From assembly GCA_002371115.1 (NCBI GenBank), contig DFFY01000057.1:1-36777 (forward strand): a DNA stretch of 36,777 nt, written 5' to 3'. The notes beneath the pieces were generated by a model. That model ran no database searches. It was not told the origin of the DNA and worked only from the letters and a program-made list of their open reading frames with translations. This document shows, in pieces, positions 7,862 through 16,552 of the stretch (positions are counted from its first letter, which is position 1; every line of letters starts with the position of its first letter). This DNA comes from Bacteroidales bacterium UBA3764. Lineage in GTDB: Bacteria > Bacteroidota > Bacteroidia > Bacteroidales > UBA932. The translations under genes and the position numbers were made by a program.

Positions 7862-9658
7862 TCAATCATTTCCATTTAACAGCCAATACACGGCATAGCG
7901 CTCTTCGTGGATGGAGAAAAGCGGCCGCAATCCCCCGAATGACTCCGGAAGCGGAGCAAAAGCGGGGATACTGGCGGGAATATGGTAATCATAGGTATAA
8001 TAGTCGTTGTACTGTCCAGGGTCCGACACCGGCTGTGGTGCCACAAATCCGTCTGTGCCAAGAGGTTGCGCCATCACCAGCGGGCCATACATCACCACGC
8101 CCACGGAAGGGTCCTGCGGGGCCGGTTCCACGTGGTAGGACATGGGATAGGTGACGCTGACTTGGTCGCCGGCCTTCCACTTGCGGTCCAGCACAAGGTA
8201 ATCGCCGGCCTTCACCGAAACCGTTCTGCCATTTACGCGCACCACGGGCTTCCCGCTCCAGCCGGGCTTTCTGAAGGCTATCCTCCGCTTGCCGGCCGAC
8301 AGGACGGTGAGCCTTACTTCCTCCTCGCTGGGAAACGCCGTTTCCATGCGCACGCGGAAGCCGTTCCAGTCCAGTTCCGACGGGATGAACAGATTCACAT
8401 ACAAGGTGTTGTCACCCTCGAAATAGATGCTTTCGGCATACTTGGCGTTGGATTCAAAGCCGCTTCCCACGCAGCACCAGAAAGAGTCGAATGGCGTGCT
8501 ATATACCTTATGGGTGCCCGCGGCCAGCGGCAGGAAGTAGGACGCCATGCCGGTCTCCGGGTTCTGCGCTCCCAGAATATGGTTGTAAAGGGCCCGCTCA
8601 TAATAATCCATTATGGAGGCCGATGGCTTCCACGCAAAAAGGTGCCTTGCCAGACGAAGCATATTGTACGTGCAGCAACTCTCCCCGGTATAGCCCGTAA
8701 TGTGCTTCCTGAAATCTTCCGGGCGGAAGAAATGCTCCTTGTCCGACAGGCTTCCGGTAGCGAACACATGCTCCCGGAGCATCTCTTCCCAGAAGAATTC
8801 CGCGGCAGTCCTGGATTCCTCTGCTCCGGTGAGCTCGTAGCGGCGGGCCTCGGCGATCACCTTGGGGATGAAGGTGTTGGTATGTTTGGTGCCAAAATCG
8901 GCCTTCTGAGCCCTCAGAGGGTCTATCACGTCATTGTGGTAGAAGAATTCCGCCAGCTCCCGGTGACGCTTGTCCCCGGTAATTGCATACAGGTTCCACC
9001 AGACTTCCGGCATGCCGCCAAACTCGTTGCGGATCATCCGCTTCCGGGTAGTCTCGTCCAGCCGGGAGAGTTTCCCGAAAGCCCAGTCGGCAAAAGCCTT
9101 CACTTCCTCCAGGGCCAGTTCATTACCGGCCAAGCGGTACTGGTCCAGGAGTCCGGCCATAATCTTGTGCAGGGTGTACCACGGAGCCCACACCTTCTCC
9201 CCGCGTATATTCCTGTTGATAAGTTCCTCCGGGAATGCGCTCAGATAGCCGTTTCCGTGCGCCAGCTGCACTTCCCGGAGCCCCCGCACCAGAGAATCGG
9301 CTTTCTCCGTGAAATACACGTCTCCCGTGGAAGCATACAGGAGCGCACAGGCGCTCAGCACATGGCCGGTGGTGTGTCCCCGCAGCTCGCAGTCCAGCGA
9401 CTCCCAGCCGCCCAGTTTCTCAACGGTCATATAGCCGCCTTCCTTCCCTGCGTACACCCCGGCGGTGGTGCGGAAACTGTGGAGCAGGCGGTTGACGTCA
9501 ATGGAACGCAGCCACTCTGCGTCCCGCAGCTGGTTCTCCCGGAACGGGCTGTCCAGAAGACGCACCCTCTGCAGGGGAAACCATTCCACCTGCGCCCGGG
9601 CGGGAAGCCCGGTCACCAGCAGCAGAAGCAGCAGGACTATCCATGAACGTTGTCTCAT
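7862..9658 (-). CDS. GH127 beta-L-arabinofuranosidase
   Basis: 598 aa from the ATG at 9658. The longer frame from 9682 would overlap the GH97 gene and puts eight residues before a clean signal peptide (MRQRSWIVLLLLLLVTGLPA), so it is rejected. GH127 enzymes (formerly DUF1680) release terminal beta-L-arabinofuranose and use a zinc-bound cysteine nucleophile. The Glu-x-Cys site is GESCC with Glu325 and Cys327, and the Cys-Cys pair is SFWCCVG with Cys394/395, matching the four zinc ligands known from the Bifidobacterium enzyme. The (alpha/alpha)6 barrel is ~30-415 and C-terminal beta-sandwiches follow. It is probably periplasmic. It starts 1 base after the GH97 stop. In plants beta-L-arabinofuranose occurs in rhamnogalacturonan-II side chains and hydroxyproline-linked arabinans. 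Confidence 0.93.
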   Translation of the reverse strand: MRQRSWIVLLLLLLVTGLPARAQVEWFPLQRVRLLDSPFRENQLRDAEWLRSIDVNRLLHSFRTTAGVYAGKEGGYMTVEKLGGWESLDCELRGHTTGHVLSACALLYASTGDVYFTEKADSLVRGLREVQLAHGNGYLSAFPEELINRNIRGEKVWAPWYTLHKIMAGLLDQYRLAGNELALEEVKAFADWAFGKLSRLDETTRKRMIRNEFGGMPEVWWNLYAITGDKRHRELAEFFYHNDVIDPLRAQKADFGTKHTNTFIPKVIAEARRYELTGAEESRTAAEFFWEEMLREHVFATGSLSDKEHFFRPEDFRKHITGYTGESCCTYNMLRLARHLFAWKPSASIMDYYERALYNHILGAQNPETGMASYFLPLAAGTHKVYSTPFDSFWCCVGSGFESNAKYAESIYFEGDNTLYVNLFIPSELDWNGFRVRMETAFPSEEEVRLTVLSAGKRRIAFRKPGWSGKPVVRVNGRTVSVKAGDYLVLDRKWKAGDQVSVTYPMSYHVEPAPQDPSVGVVMYGPLVMAQPLGTDGFVAPQPVSDPGQYNDYYTYDYHIPASIPAFAPLPESFGGLRPLFSIHEERYAVYWLLNGND

Positions 9659-9659
9659 G

Positions 9660-11579
9660 TTACAAGCAAATTTTCTTTCCAAGTTTACGGACTATCCTAT
9701 CAGCCTTGGTCCAGGGGCGGAACCAGGCGGCGGCTCCGCCACGGGCCTGGAGCGCGAACGGCAGGGGCTGGCCGCCGGTCACTACAAACTGGCGCACAGC
9801 CACGTGGGTGGCCGTTTCCACCGACGGGTCGTCTGTATAGACCTGCATCACATAGCGCTGGCCGGGGACCAGGAAGTCGGTGGACAGTGTCACGTATTGC
9901 GCCTCGTCATTACCCAGCAGGCCCAGCCACCAGTCTTCCCCGCTGCGGCGGGCGATGGCGGCCGTGACGCCCATGTTCTCGTTCACCACCTTGGTGTCGT
10001 CCCACACCACCGGCACCTTGTCAAAGAATTCCATCTCGGGGACCTCCTTGATGCGTTCCGGGGTGTCGTACCAGTACAGGGTCTGCAGCGGCGAGAAATA
10101 CATCACCGGCAGGGCCAGCTGATGTGCATGCGTGTTCTTAAGACGGGGATCGAAATAGCACACGGTATAATCCGCCGCACCGCAAATCATGCGCGTGAAC
10201 GGCAACTGGGTGTCGTGCGTGGCCGACGGGAATTCCTCGTTCCCGTAAACACCCTCCTGCGTGAGCAGGTTAGGATAGGTGCGGGAATAGCCCGTGGGCC
10301 TGTATTCGTCGTGAATATTCACCATCAGATGATGCTGCGCAGCGTCCCGCACCAGGCCGTGCACCCAGGACGCCCAATGCTGGGAGGTAAACTGAACAAA
10401 TCCGAACTTGAGACCCTTCAAGCCCCACTTTTCGTACACAGGGAACAAGGCTGCACCCTGACGCTGCAAGGCATGCTGGTTCACATACACCCACACGCCT
10501 ACGCCCTTGGAGGCGCCGTAAGCAATCACCCGTGGCAGGTCAATAGCGTCAATCACCGTTGTGGCATCCGTGGCAAAATCGTACGCCGGGCCATACCATT
10601 TCCAGTCATAAAGCATATAGTCGATACCATGCGCCGCCGCAAAGTCAATCACTTTCAGGGAGTTCTCCGTGGTAAGCCGCGTTTCGCGGATTTGTTTGCC
10701 GGGTTTAATCCAGGATTCATCGGATAGGGCCGATGCCTCATTGAGATTCAGGAAAATATCGTTCTGCTCCAGCAGGCCGCCCAGACGGTCCGATGCCATA
10801 ATCACACGCCAGGGCATGGCGTAGGGCGTCACCAGGTCGGTACCGTTGTCATTCAGGGCCACCGCCAGCACGCCGGGACGCAGCAGACGCAGTTTCCCGC
10901 GCGGGAAATCCACCAGTCCGGCCTCTCCCACGGCGGCATACAGCCCCCCGGGCAGTTCCAAGGTGAGCGGCCGTTCACATTCGTCCGTCCAGCCCTCCAA
11001 GGGCAGCCGTTCAAAGGTGGATTGCGCCCACAGGTGGTACCAGGCCTCTGTTCCCTCAGGGAATGCGAATTCGGAATTGTCGGCCTTTACACGATGGTAC
11101 AGTGCATCCGGATGCATCGGCAGGGAAAAACGCCAGGCAATGCCTTCGTCGTAGGCCCTGAACTCGATGTCCAGCGCACACTTGGAGCCGTCTTCCTTTA
11201 CAAAATGCAGCACCAAGCCGTTGTAAGCATCGCGCACCGTAGAGCGTTCCCCATAAGCGTTGTGCCACACGGTGTCGCGCGTGGTTGCGTCGATACCGAC
11301 CAGCTTGAGATTGTCCATCCAGCGCTCCAGCTTAGGGAGCGTACGCTTCCCCGTGGCCATTTCCCACACATGGTTGTCTATTTCCAGGTCGATGGCCGAA
11401 GGCAGCACCACCCTACGGCCGTCCAGCGAGGTGGCATAGGTCACCCGCATGCAGCCGTTCTCGGAAAAAACATCCACCTGCGCAGCCTGGCGGCCGCTCG
11501 GAGAAGAAACGTCGTAGCGCTGGGCAGCAAGCGTCCCGCACAGGGACAGGAGCATCAGGGAATAGAACAGTTTTCTCAT
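9660..11579 (-). CDS. GH97 glycoside hydrolase (alpha-glucosidase/alpha-galactosidase family)
   Basis: 639 aa, signal peptide MRKLFYSLMLLSLCGTLAAQ. The N-terminal beta-super-sandwich is ~21-285, the catalytic TIM barrel ~295-560 and the C-terminal beta-domain ~565-639. GH97 contains inverting alpha-glucosidases (SusB type) and retaining alpha-galactosidases. Here strand motif KFGFV (391-395) has Gly393 where retaining members have the nucleophile Asp, while HDEYRPTG gives Glu425 and GNEEF gives Glu449; their spacing of 24 equals that of E508 and E532 in SusB as I remember it. So an inverting mechanism is expected. Sugar specificity cannot be read from this. It overlaps the regulator's stop by ATGA at 11576-11579, so it is translationally coupled to the hybrid sensor, and GH127 follows 1 base later. 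Confidence 0.9.
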   Translation of the reverse strand: MRKLFYSLMLLSLCGTLAAQRYDVSSPSGRQAAQVDVFSENGCMRVTYATSLDGRRVVLPSAIDLEIDNHVWEMATGKRTLPKLERWMDNLKLVGIDATTRDTVWHNAYGERSTVRDAYNGLVLHFVKEDGSKCALDIEFRAYDEGIAWRFSLPMHPDALYHRVKADNSEFAFPEGTEAWYHLWAQSTFERLPLEGWTDECERPLTLELPGGLYAAVGEAGLVDFPRGKLRLLRPGVLAVALNDNGTDLVTPYAMPWRVIMASDRLGGLLEQNDIFLNLNEASALSDESWIKPGKQIRETRLTTENSLKVIDFAAAHGIDYMLYDWKWYGPAYDFATDATTVIDAIDLPRVIAYGASKGVGVWVYVNQHALQRQGAALFPVYEKWGLKGLKFGFVQFTSQHWASWVHGLVRDAAQHHLMVNIHDEYRPTGYSRTYPNLLTQEGVYGNEEFPSATHDTQLPFTRMICGAADYTVCYFDPRLKNTHAHQLALPVMYFSPLQTLYWYDTPERIKEVPEMEFFDKVPVVWDDTKVVNENMGVTAAIARRSGEDWWLGLLGNDEAQYVTLSTDFLVPGQRYVMQVYTDDPSVETATHVAVRQFVVTGGQPLPFALQARGGAAAWFRPWTKADRIVRKLGKKICL

Positions 11580-14500
11580 GGTTTCTTGTATTGGGAAGGC
11601 AGTACGCCAAAAAGTTCCTTGAAGTACTTGGTGAAATACTTGGGGGTATTGAAGCCCACCATGTAGGCCACTTCGGCCACATTCAGGTTGGGGTCATCGG
11701 CAATAATCTGGGCAGCGCGCTTGAGGCGCATGGTGCGGATGAACTCGGAGGGCGTCATGCCGTACAGGCTCTGGATCTTGCGGTACAGGTTCATCCGGTG
11801 CATGCCCACGTCGGCGGCCAGCTGCTCCACGGAATAGTCGGCATTGTCCATGTTCTTTTCCAGGCATTCCATGATACGGGCCATCAGCTTCTGGTCCACC
11901 GTGGTAATGGTCACGTGCATGGGCGATACATCGGCACCGGAGGAGAAGGATTTCATGCGTTTCTCCCGCTCGTCCAGGAGGTTGCGGACACGCGCCAGCA
12001 GCATTTCCGTGAGGAAGGGCTTGGTGAGGTAGGCATCGGCCCCCTGCTCATAACTTTCCGTCCGAACGTCGTCGGAGGTGCGGGCCGTGAGCAGGACCAC
12101 CGGAATGTGCGACGTCTCCACGTTCTCCTTGATGGCATGGGTAAGTTCCACCCCGCTCATACCGGGCATCATGACATCGGAAATCACCATGTCTATCTGG
12201 GCCGATGCCAGCTTTTTCAGGGCATCCTCTCCGCTGGAAGCCGTGGTTACCGCGTACAGCTGGGACAGTTCTTCCATCAGATAATTCCGGAAGTCGGTAT
12301 TGTCATCCACCACAAGCACACGCCGGGACGATGCATTCCCGGAAGGCGTCTCTTCCTCCGGGTGCTGGTCGGCCTCGCCGGGCAGCGGCAGCGTAAAGGA
12401 GAAGACCGAGCCCTCCCCTTCCTTGGAGTCCACCGCCACGGTGCCGCCGTGCATCTCCACATATTGCTTTACCAAAGACAGGCCGATGCCCGTCCCTGAG
12501 GTGATTCCGGCATTGCCGCTCCGGTAGAAGCGGTCGAAGATATCCGGCAGGTCCGCCGCCGGAATACCGCGTCCGTTGTCGGACACCGACACCCGCAGCG
12601 CACGGTCCTCCTGTGTCAGGTGCACATGGACGGCCCCTTCTTCAGGCGTATATTTCAATGCATTGGACAGCAAGTTGTTCAGCACCTTCTGCATCATGGA
12701 TTTGTCAAAAGATACCAGCGGATTGCCGCTCTCGTCCAGGAACGTGAGCGAAATCCCTTTTTCCTGCGCTCCCAGCTGGAACGACTCCACCACGGACGAG
12801 GCAAAGTCGGAGAAACTGCCCAGGCCGGCATGCAGTTTCTCGCCGCCCATTTCCAATTTGCGGAAATCCAGCAAATGGTTCACCAGTTCCAGCAGCGACT
12901 GCGCATTGCGGTGCATGGTGTCCAGTTTCCTGTATTCTGCCCCTCCCTCCTCCTTCTCCTTCATCAGGCTTTCCAGCGGCAGCAGGATAAGTGACAGCGG
13001 TGTCCGGAGCTCGTGCGAAATATTGGTAAAGAAGCGCATTTTCATCTCGGAGAGTTCTTTCTCCTGCCTGTGCCGCTCTGCCTGGGCGCTTTCCCTGAGT
13101 TGGCGCAGCTGCCGCTGATAGGCCCACCAGGTAATGCCCAACAGGCCCACGACGGCCAGGAGCGCATAGAAAACGAACGCCCAGACCGTAGCCCAGAAAG
13201 GCGGTTTCACCTCAATTTCCAGCGCTGTTTCCGGACTCCACTCCAGCGTATTGTTGGAGGCGATGGCACGGAACACATACTTGCCGGAACGCAAGGAATT
13301 CCACCGCACCTGATGGGAATAGCCGGACGACACCGTGGTGTGTTTCCGGTCCTGCCCATCCAGGATGTACTGGTACACGGACAGGGACGGATTCGCGTAG
13401 TTTAAATTGCTCAGATTCAGGGAGATGTCGTGCTCATTGTAGCGTACTGTCAGCTTTCCGTTCTCCGGGAAGCGGGGCTCTCCATCCACCGTAATGGCGG
13501 AGATTACCGGCGCAATGCCATTATCCGGCAGATGCGCCGCCTCCGGATTCACCACAACAAAGCCGGAAGCCCCGCCAAAGAGCAGTTTTCCGGAAGAGTG
13601 TTTCAATACCGCATTTTCCAGAAAAGCGCCGCACGCAATCCCGTATTCTTCTGAAAAGAAGGTGATTTCCGGCTGCGAAGCGCCCCGGCGGGAGCGGCCC
13701 ACACGGGAAGCCGTGGTAAACCACCATTCTCCGGGCGCATATTCCACCCGGCTCATCACTTTGGCCAGCGGAGACTGATAAGGGCTTACTGCCGATAGCG
13801 TGAGTACGCTGTCTGCAGGCACGCTGTAGCGGAACTGGCCGTGGTCCCCCATCCCTTCCAGGATGCCGTCTTCCGAATAGCGGAGTACACGGACGATGCG
13901 CTGGGAGCCAAGCTCCGGATGGCCCGCACTGAGCATACTGATTTCACCCGAAAACGGGTTGAAACGCCCCACGCCGCCATAGACCGAAATCCAATAGGTT
14001 CCATCAGGTGCTTCCAGCAGGCTGCGAACACAGTTGCGGTTGGCATGGCCGCTCTTGTAAGAGAGGTCCACATTGCCGTCCTCCGGCCATTTATAATTGC
14101 GGATACGGCCCGTCGCAGGGTCTATCCGATAGATTCCATCGTAAAAAGTGCCCACCCAGACCGCCTGCTGTGAATCCACATACAGGCTGATGACCAGGGC
14201 ATCCTTGAGGGCGGGCCAGGGATAGGATACCCGGTTGGTTGCGGGGTCGTACAGGGCGAGCCCCTGGACGGTTCCCACCAGCACCTGGCCATCGGGAGCC
14301 TCTGCAAAGCACTTCATGCCCTGGTCGCGGAAAGCGCCGCCGGACAGGGTGCCATTGTTGACCGTTTTGAAATGCAGGATGTCGGGATGCGAGAACAGCA
14401 GGCCTTCATTCTGCGTTCCAATCCAAATGCCTCCCCGGTTGTCGGCATAGATGCAGGAAATATCCGTATGCTGGTCGATACGGCGGCCGTTGGTGGCTTC

Positions 14501-15160
14501 CATGAAGGGAAGCTGCTGCACGGAGCCATCGGCCTGGATTATCCGCAGGCCGGAGCGAGCCGATCCAACCCACACGCGGCCGTCCGTTCCCACGGCCAGG
14601 GCCGTAAAGAGGTCGTCGCTTCCCTCGGGAAGCAGGACCACCTCGCGGATGGTTCCATCGGGGCCGATGCGGGACACTTTCTTGTCTGTGAGCACCCACA
14701 GGGCGCCATCGGCACCGCGCACCTGCATGTTACGGCTGTTGAGGCCATCCTGCGAAACAGGTTGGGAATTCGCCTCCTCCGCAACGGGCAGGCCTTCATA
14801 GACAAATTGTTCGCGGGCAACATCAAAGGCCCAGCGCTGGCCCTGGGTTTTCAGCAGGACCAAATGGGCCGATGCCTCATAGGACATGCCGCTTTCTCCA
14901 CTGTATTCCGTATAGGGGACCCGCTCCGGATCCCATTGGAAATTGCGGCAGTTTTCCCCGTCGAAAATACTCAGATAGGACGAGGTGCGGATGAGCATGC
15001 GCCCGTCCGGGAGCATGAGGAAACTGCGGACGTTGTTGTCCGGCAGGCCGCCACGCTCATCCAGGTGGCGGAACAGGACAGGAGATGGTTGCGCAGCCTG
15101 TGCTGCCCCCGAAACCAGGAGCAGCACCGCTGCAGCAACTATGCGAAGTCGTTTGTTCAT
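11576..15160 (-). CDS. Hybrid two-component system sensor/regulator (HTCS) of the PUL
   Basis: 1194 aa with sensor, kinase, receiver and DNA-binding parts in one inner-membrane protein. Signal peptide ~1-22; periplasmic double beta-propeller (Reg_prop repeats) ~30-545; Y_Y_Y domain ~560-652; one membrane helix ~655-681; HisKA with the phospho-accepting His716 in NISHELRTP; HATPase ~815-927 with N-box Asn833, DNGRG 861-865 and GTGIGLS 889-895; receiver ~946-1064 with Asp995 (ISDVMMPG) and Lys1047 (TKPF); AraC-type HTH ~1093-1192. In known HTCS proteins an oligosaccharide bound at the periplasmic propeller activates the SusC-led operon. It lies inside the operon, between the alginate-lyase-like lipoprotein (33-base gap) and GH97 (ATGA overlap), with a possible promoter of its own at 15181-15188. 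The likely DNA target is the repeat cluster at 24044-24093. Confidence 0.96.
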   Translation of the reverse strand: MNKRLRIVAAAVLLLVSGAAQAAQPSPVLFRHLDERGGLPDNNVRSFLMLPDGRMLIRTSSYLSIFDGENCRNFQWDPERVPYTEYSGESGMSYEASAHLVLLKTQGQRWAFDVAREQFVYEGLPVAEEANSQPVSQDGLNSRNMQVRGADGALWVLTDKKVSRIGPDGTIREVVLLPEGSDDLFTALAVGTDGRVWVGSARSGLRIIQADGSVQQLPFMEATNGRRIDQHTDISCIYADNRGGIWIGTQNEGLLFSHPDILHFKTVNNGTLSGGAFRDQGMKCFAEAPDGQVLVGTVQGLALYDPATNRVSYPWPALKDALVISLYVDSQQAVWVGTFYDGIYRIDPATGRIRNYKWPEDGNVDLSYKSGHANRNCVRSLLEAPDGTYWISVYGGVGRFNPFSGEISMLSAGHPELGSQRIVRVLRYSEDGILEGMGDHGQFRYSVPADSVLTLSAVSPYQSPLAKVMSRVEYAPGEWWFTTASRVGRSRRGASQPEITFFSEEYGIACGAFLENAVLKHSSGKLLFGGASGFVVVNPEAAHLPDNGIAPVISAITVDGEPRFPENGKLTVRYNEHDISLNLSNLNYANPSLSVYQYILDGQDRKHTTVSSGYSHQVRWNSLRSGKYVFRAIASNNTLEWSPETALEIEVKPPFWATVWAFVFYALLAVVGLLGITWWAYQRQLRQLRESAQAERHRQEKELSEMKMRFFTNISHELRTPLSLILLPLESLMKEKEEGGAEYRKLDTMHRNAQSLLELVNHLLDFRKLEMGGEKLHAGLGSFSDFASSVVESFQLGAQEKGISLTFLDESGNPLVSFDKSMMQKVLNNLLSNALKYTPEEGAVHVHLTQEDRALRVSVSDNGRGIPAADLPDIFDRFYRSGNAGITSGTGIGLSLVKQYVEMHGGTVAVDSKEGEGSVFSFTLPLPGEADQHPEEETPSGNASSRRVLVVDDNTDFRNYLMEELSQLYAVTTASSGEDALKKLASAQIDMVISDVMMPGMSGVELTHAIKENVETSHIPVVLLTARTSDDVRTESYEQGADAYLTKPFLTEMLLARVRNLLDEREKRMKSFSSGADVSPMHVTITTVDQKLMARIMECLEKNMDNADYSVEQLAADVGMHRMNLYRKIQSLYGMTPSEFIRTMRLKRAAQIIADDPNLNVAEVAYMVGFNTPKYFTKYFKELFGVLPSQYKKP

Positions 15161-15164
15161 ATCC

Positions 15165-15188
15165 GAGGAACTAAATTCCTCAAATTTA
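15165..15188 (-). promoter_or_regulatory. Possible internal promoter (TAAATTTG) and small hairpin in front of the HTCS
   Basis: On the minus strand 15188-15181 reads TAAATTTG, an exact TAnnTTTG -7 match, with a poor -33 (TTTA) 18 bases upstream. Directly after it, 15181-15165 reads GAGGAATTTAGTTCCTC, a perfect 6-bp stem with a 5-base loop, five bases ahead of the HTCS ATG. This would give the regulator a basal transcript independent of SusC. The hairpin may instead be an AraC-type binding site or a modulator of translation. Confidence 0.45.
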
Positions 15189-15193
15189 CAAAA

Positions 15194-16552
15194 TTATTCG
15201 CCTTGATAAAAGAGGAGGGTTCCCCAGCCCAGCTGGTCGAAGGCGGCGTTGGTGGTACCATAACGGCTGTCACCGGCACCGCCGTCGCCCGTGAGCACGC
15301 CGTCGGTGTAACGGAGCTGCCCGGCGAAAAGCCTGGTGTAATAGCAGGTGTTGGCAGCACGGCCGGCTTCCTTGATGTAGTGGGCATAGATGAGTTCCCA
15401 GCCCGGTCGCACTTTGCCACGGCCGTCGGCAGACACCACCGTGTGCGTTGCGCCGTGACCGGAACCGCAGCCGCAACCGGCCGGGCAGTATTCATAGCGC
15501 GTAAACGGCATGGAGGTGGTGATGAAGGTTCCCTCGGGCTTCACGTTGTACTTGGCCGTATATTCAAAGGCGGCCAGCACGCGGTCGTTGTCCGTGCCCC
15601 AGAAATCCAGGCCTGCGTTCTGCGCCATGCGGCACAGTTCGGCGGCCATGGAAACGCAAAGCGTAGCGTGGCCCTGGTCACGGCCGCTCTCCATGTGCTG
15701 GGCGATGGCGGCGCTGTGGCCGGAAGGATCGGCAATGGGATTGTACGGGACAAAGTTTTTCAGGGCACCGCTTCCCTTTCCGGCCAGCCACTCCTTGTTC
15801 ACGTAGTTCACCAGCTCGGCGTCGTCCAGATAAATGCCGATAGCCATGATGGCCGACAGGTTGGCGAGCTCCCAGTTGGACCAGTAGTGCAGGTTGCACA
15901 CGCCGCTGCCGCCATGGTTGTCAATGAACCACTGGGCCTTGGAGAGCCAAACGGTGCGGAGCCAGCTCTTGAATTTGTCCTGCTCGGAAGCGGTCCAGCC
16001 TTCATAACTGCGCAGCAATTCAGCCGCATTGGCGAAGGTATGGCCCTGGAAGCCCACCAGCAGATACTGGTTGTTGTCGTTGGCCGTGATGCGCTTGCAG
16101 CCGTTAGCCCAGCCGTTCAGGATGGCACGGGCGGCCTCCGCGTACTTGGCGTCACCGGAGATTTGCCAGCGCAGGGCCAGTTGGAAGGCGGCACCTGCCT
16201 GCTCACAGCAAATAATGTAGTTTTCGGTGGTGCCGGTACCGGTGGCATCGCCACGAACTACGGTCTCCAGTACGTTGGGCTGGATGGTCTCCTGCGCCCA
16301 GGGGCTCTTGCACAGGCTCTGCCAGGAAGCGTAAACGGGGTCGGTGGCATCGGCCACAGCAACGGCGGCGCGAGCGCGGTTGAGGTCGGTGGCGTTCACA
16401 TAGGCACCGGGGTGCTGGAAGGTAACCTCCACCGGTTCCACCTTCTTTTCAGGCAGCGTAAGGTCCGTTACGCCATGCTGCAGGTTCTTGTTGCAGGCGC
16501 TTGCCCCCAGGATGAGGGCAAACGCTGCGGTAATGGTAATAAGCTTATTCAT
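15194..16552 (-). CDS. Alginate-lyase-family lipoprotein (putative polysaccharide lyase)
   Basis: 452 aa; lipobox GASAC with Cys20 predicts a lipoprotein, possibly surface-exposed. The body (~45-450) is an (alpha/alpha) toroid of the alginate-lyase superfamily (PF05426). Visible motifs are NNQYLLVGFQGHTFANAAEL (160-179), NLHYWSNWELAN (220-231) and ESGRDQGHATL (288-298), the last shared with the N-terminal domain of the protein at 1548. Members of related families (PL5, PL38) cut mannuronan or glucuronan by beta-elimination. With GH88 in the same operon, this is the best candidate for the enzyme making unsaturated ends. A cysteine/glycine-rich loop CPAGCGCGSGHG (356-367) is unusual and may bind a metal or form disulfides. 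The start overlaps the end of the preceding gene by 8 bases. Exact family and substrate are unproven. Confidence 0.8.
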   Translation of the reverse strand: MNKLITITAAFALILGASACNKNLQHGVTDLTLPEKKVEPVEVTFQHPGAYVNATDLNRARAAVAVADATDPVYASWQSLCKSPWAQETIQPNVLETVVRGDATGTGTTENYIICCEQAGAAFQLALRWQISGDAKYAEAARAILNGWANGCKRITANDNNQYLLVGFQGHTFANAAELLRSYEGWTASEQDKFKSWLRTVWLSKAQWFIDNHGGSGVCNLHYWSNWELANLSAIMAIGIYLDDAELVNYVNKEWLAGKGSGALKNFVPYNPIADPSGHSAAIAQHMESGRDQGHATLCVSMAAELCRMAQNAGLDFWGTDNDRVLAAFEYTAKYNVKPEGTFITTSMPFTRYEYCPAGCGCGSGHGATHTVVSADGRGKVRPGWELIYAHYIKEAGRAANTCYYTRLFAGQLRYTDGVLTGDGGAGDSRYGTTNAAFDQLGWGTLLFYQGE

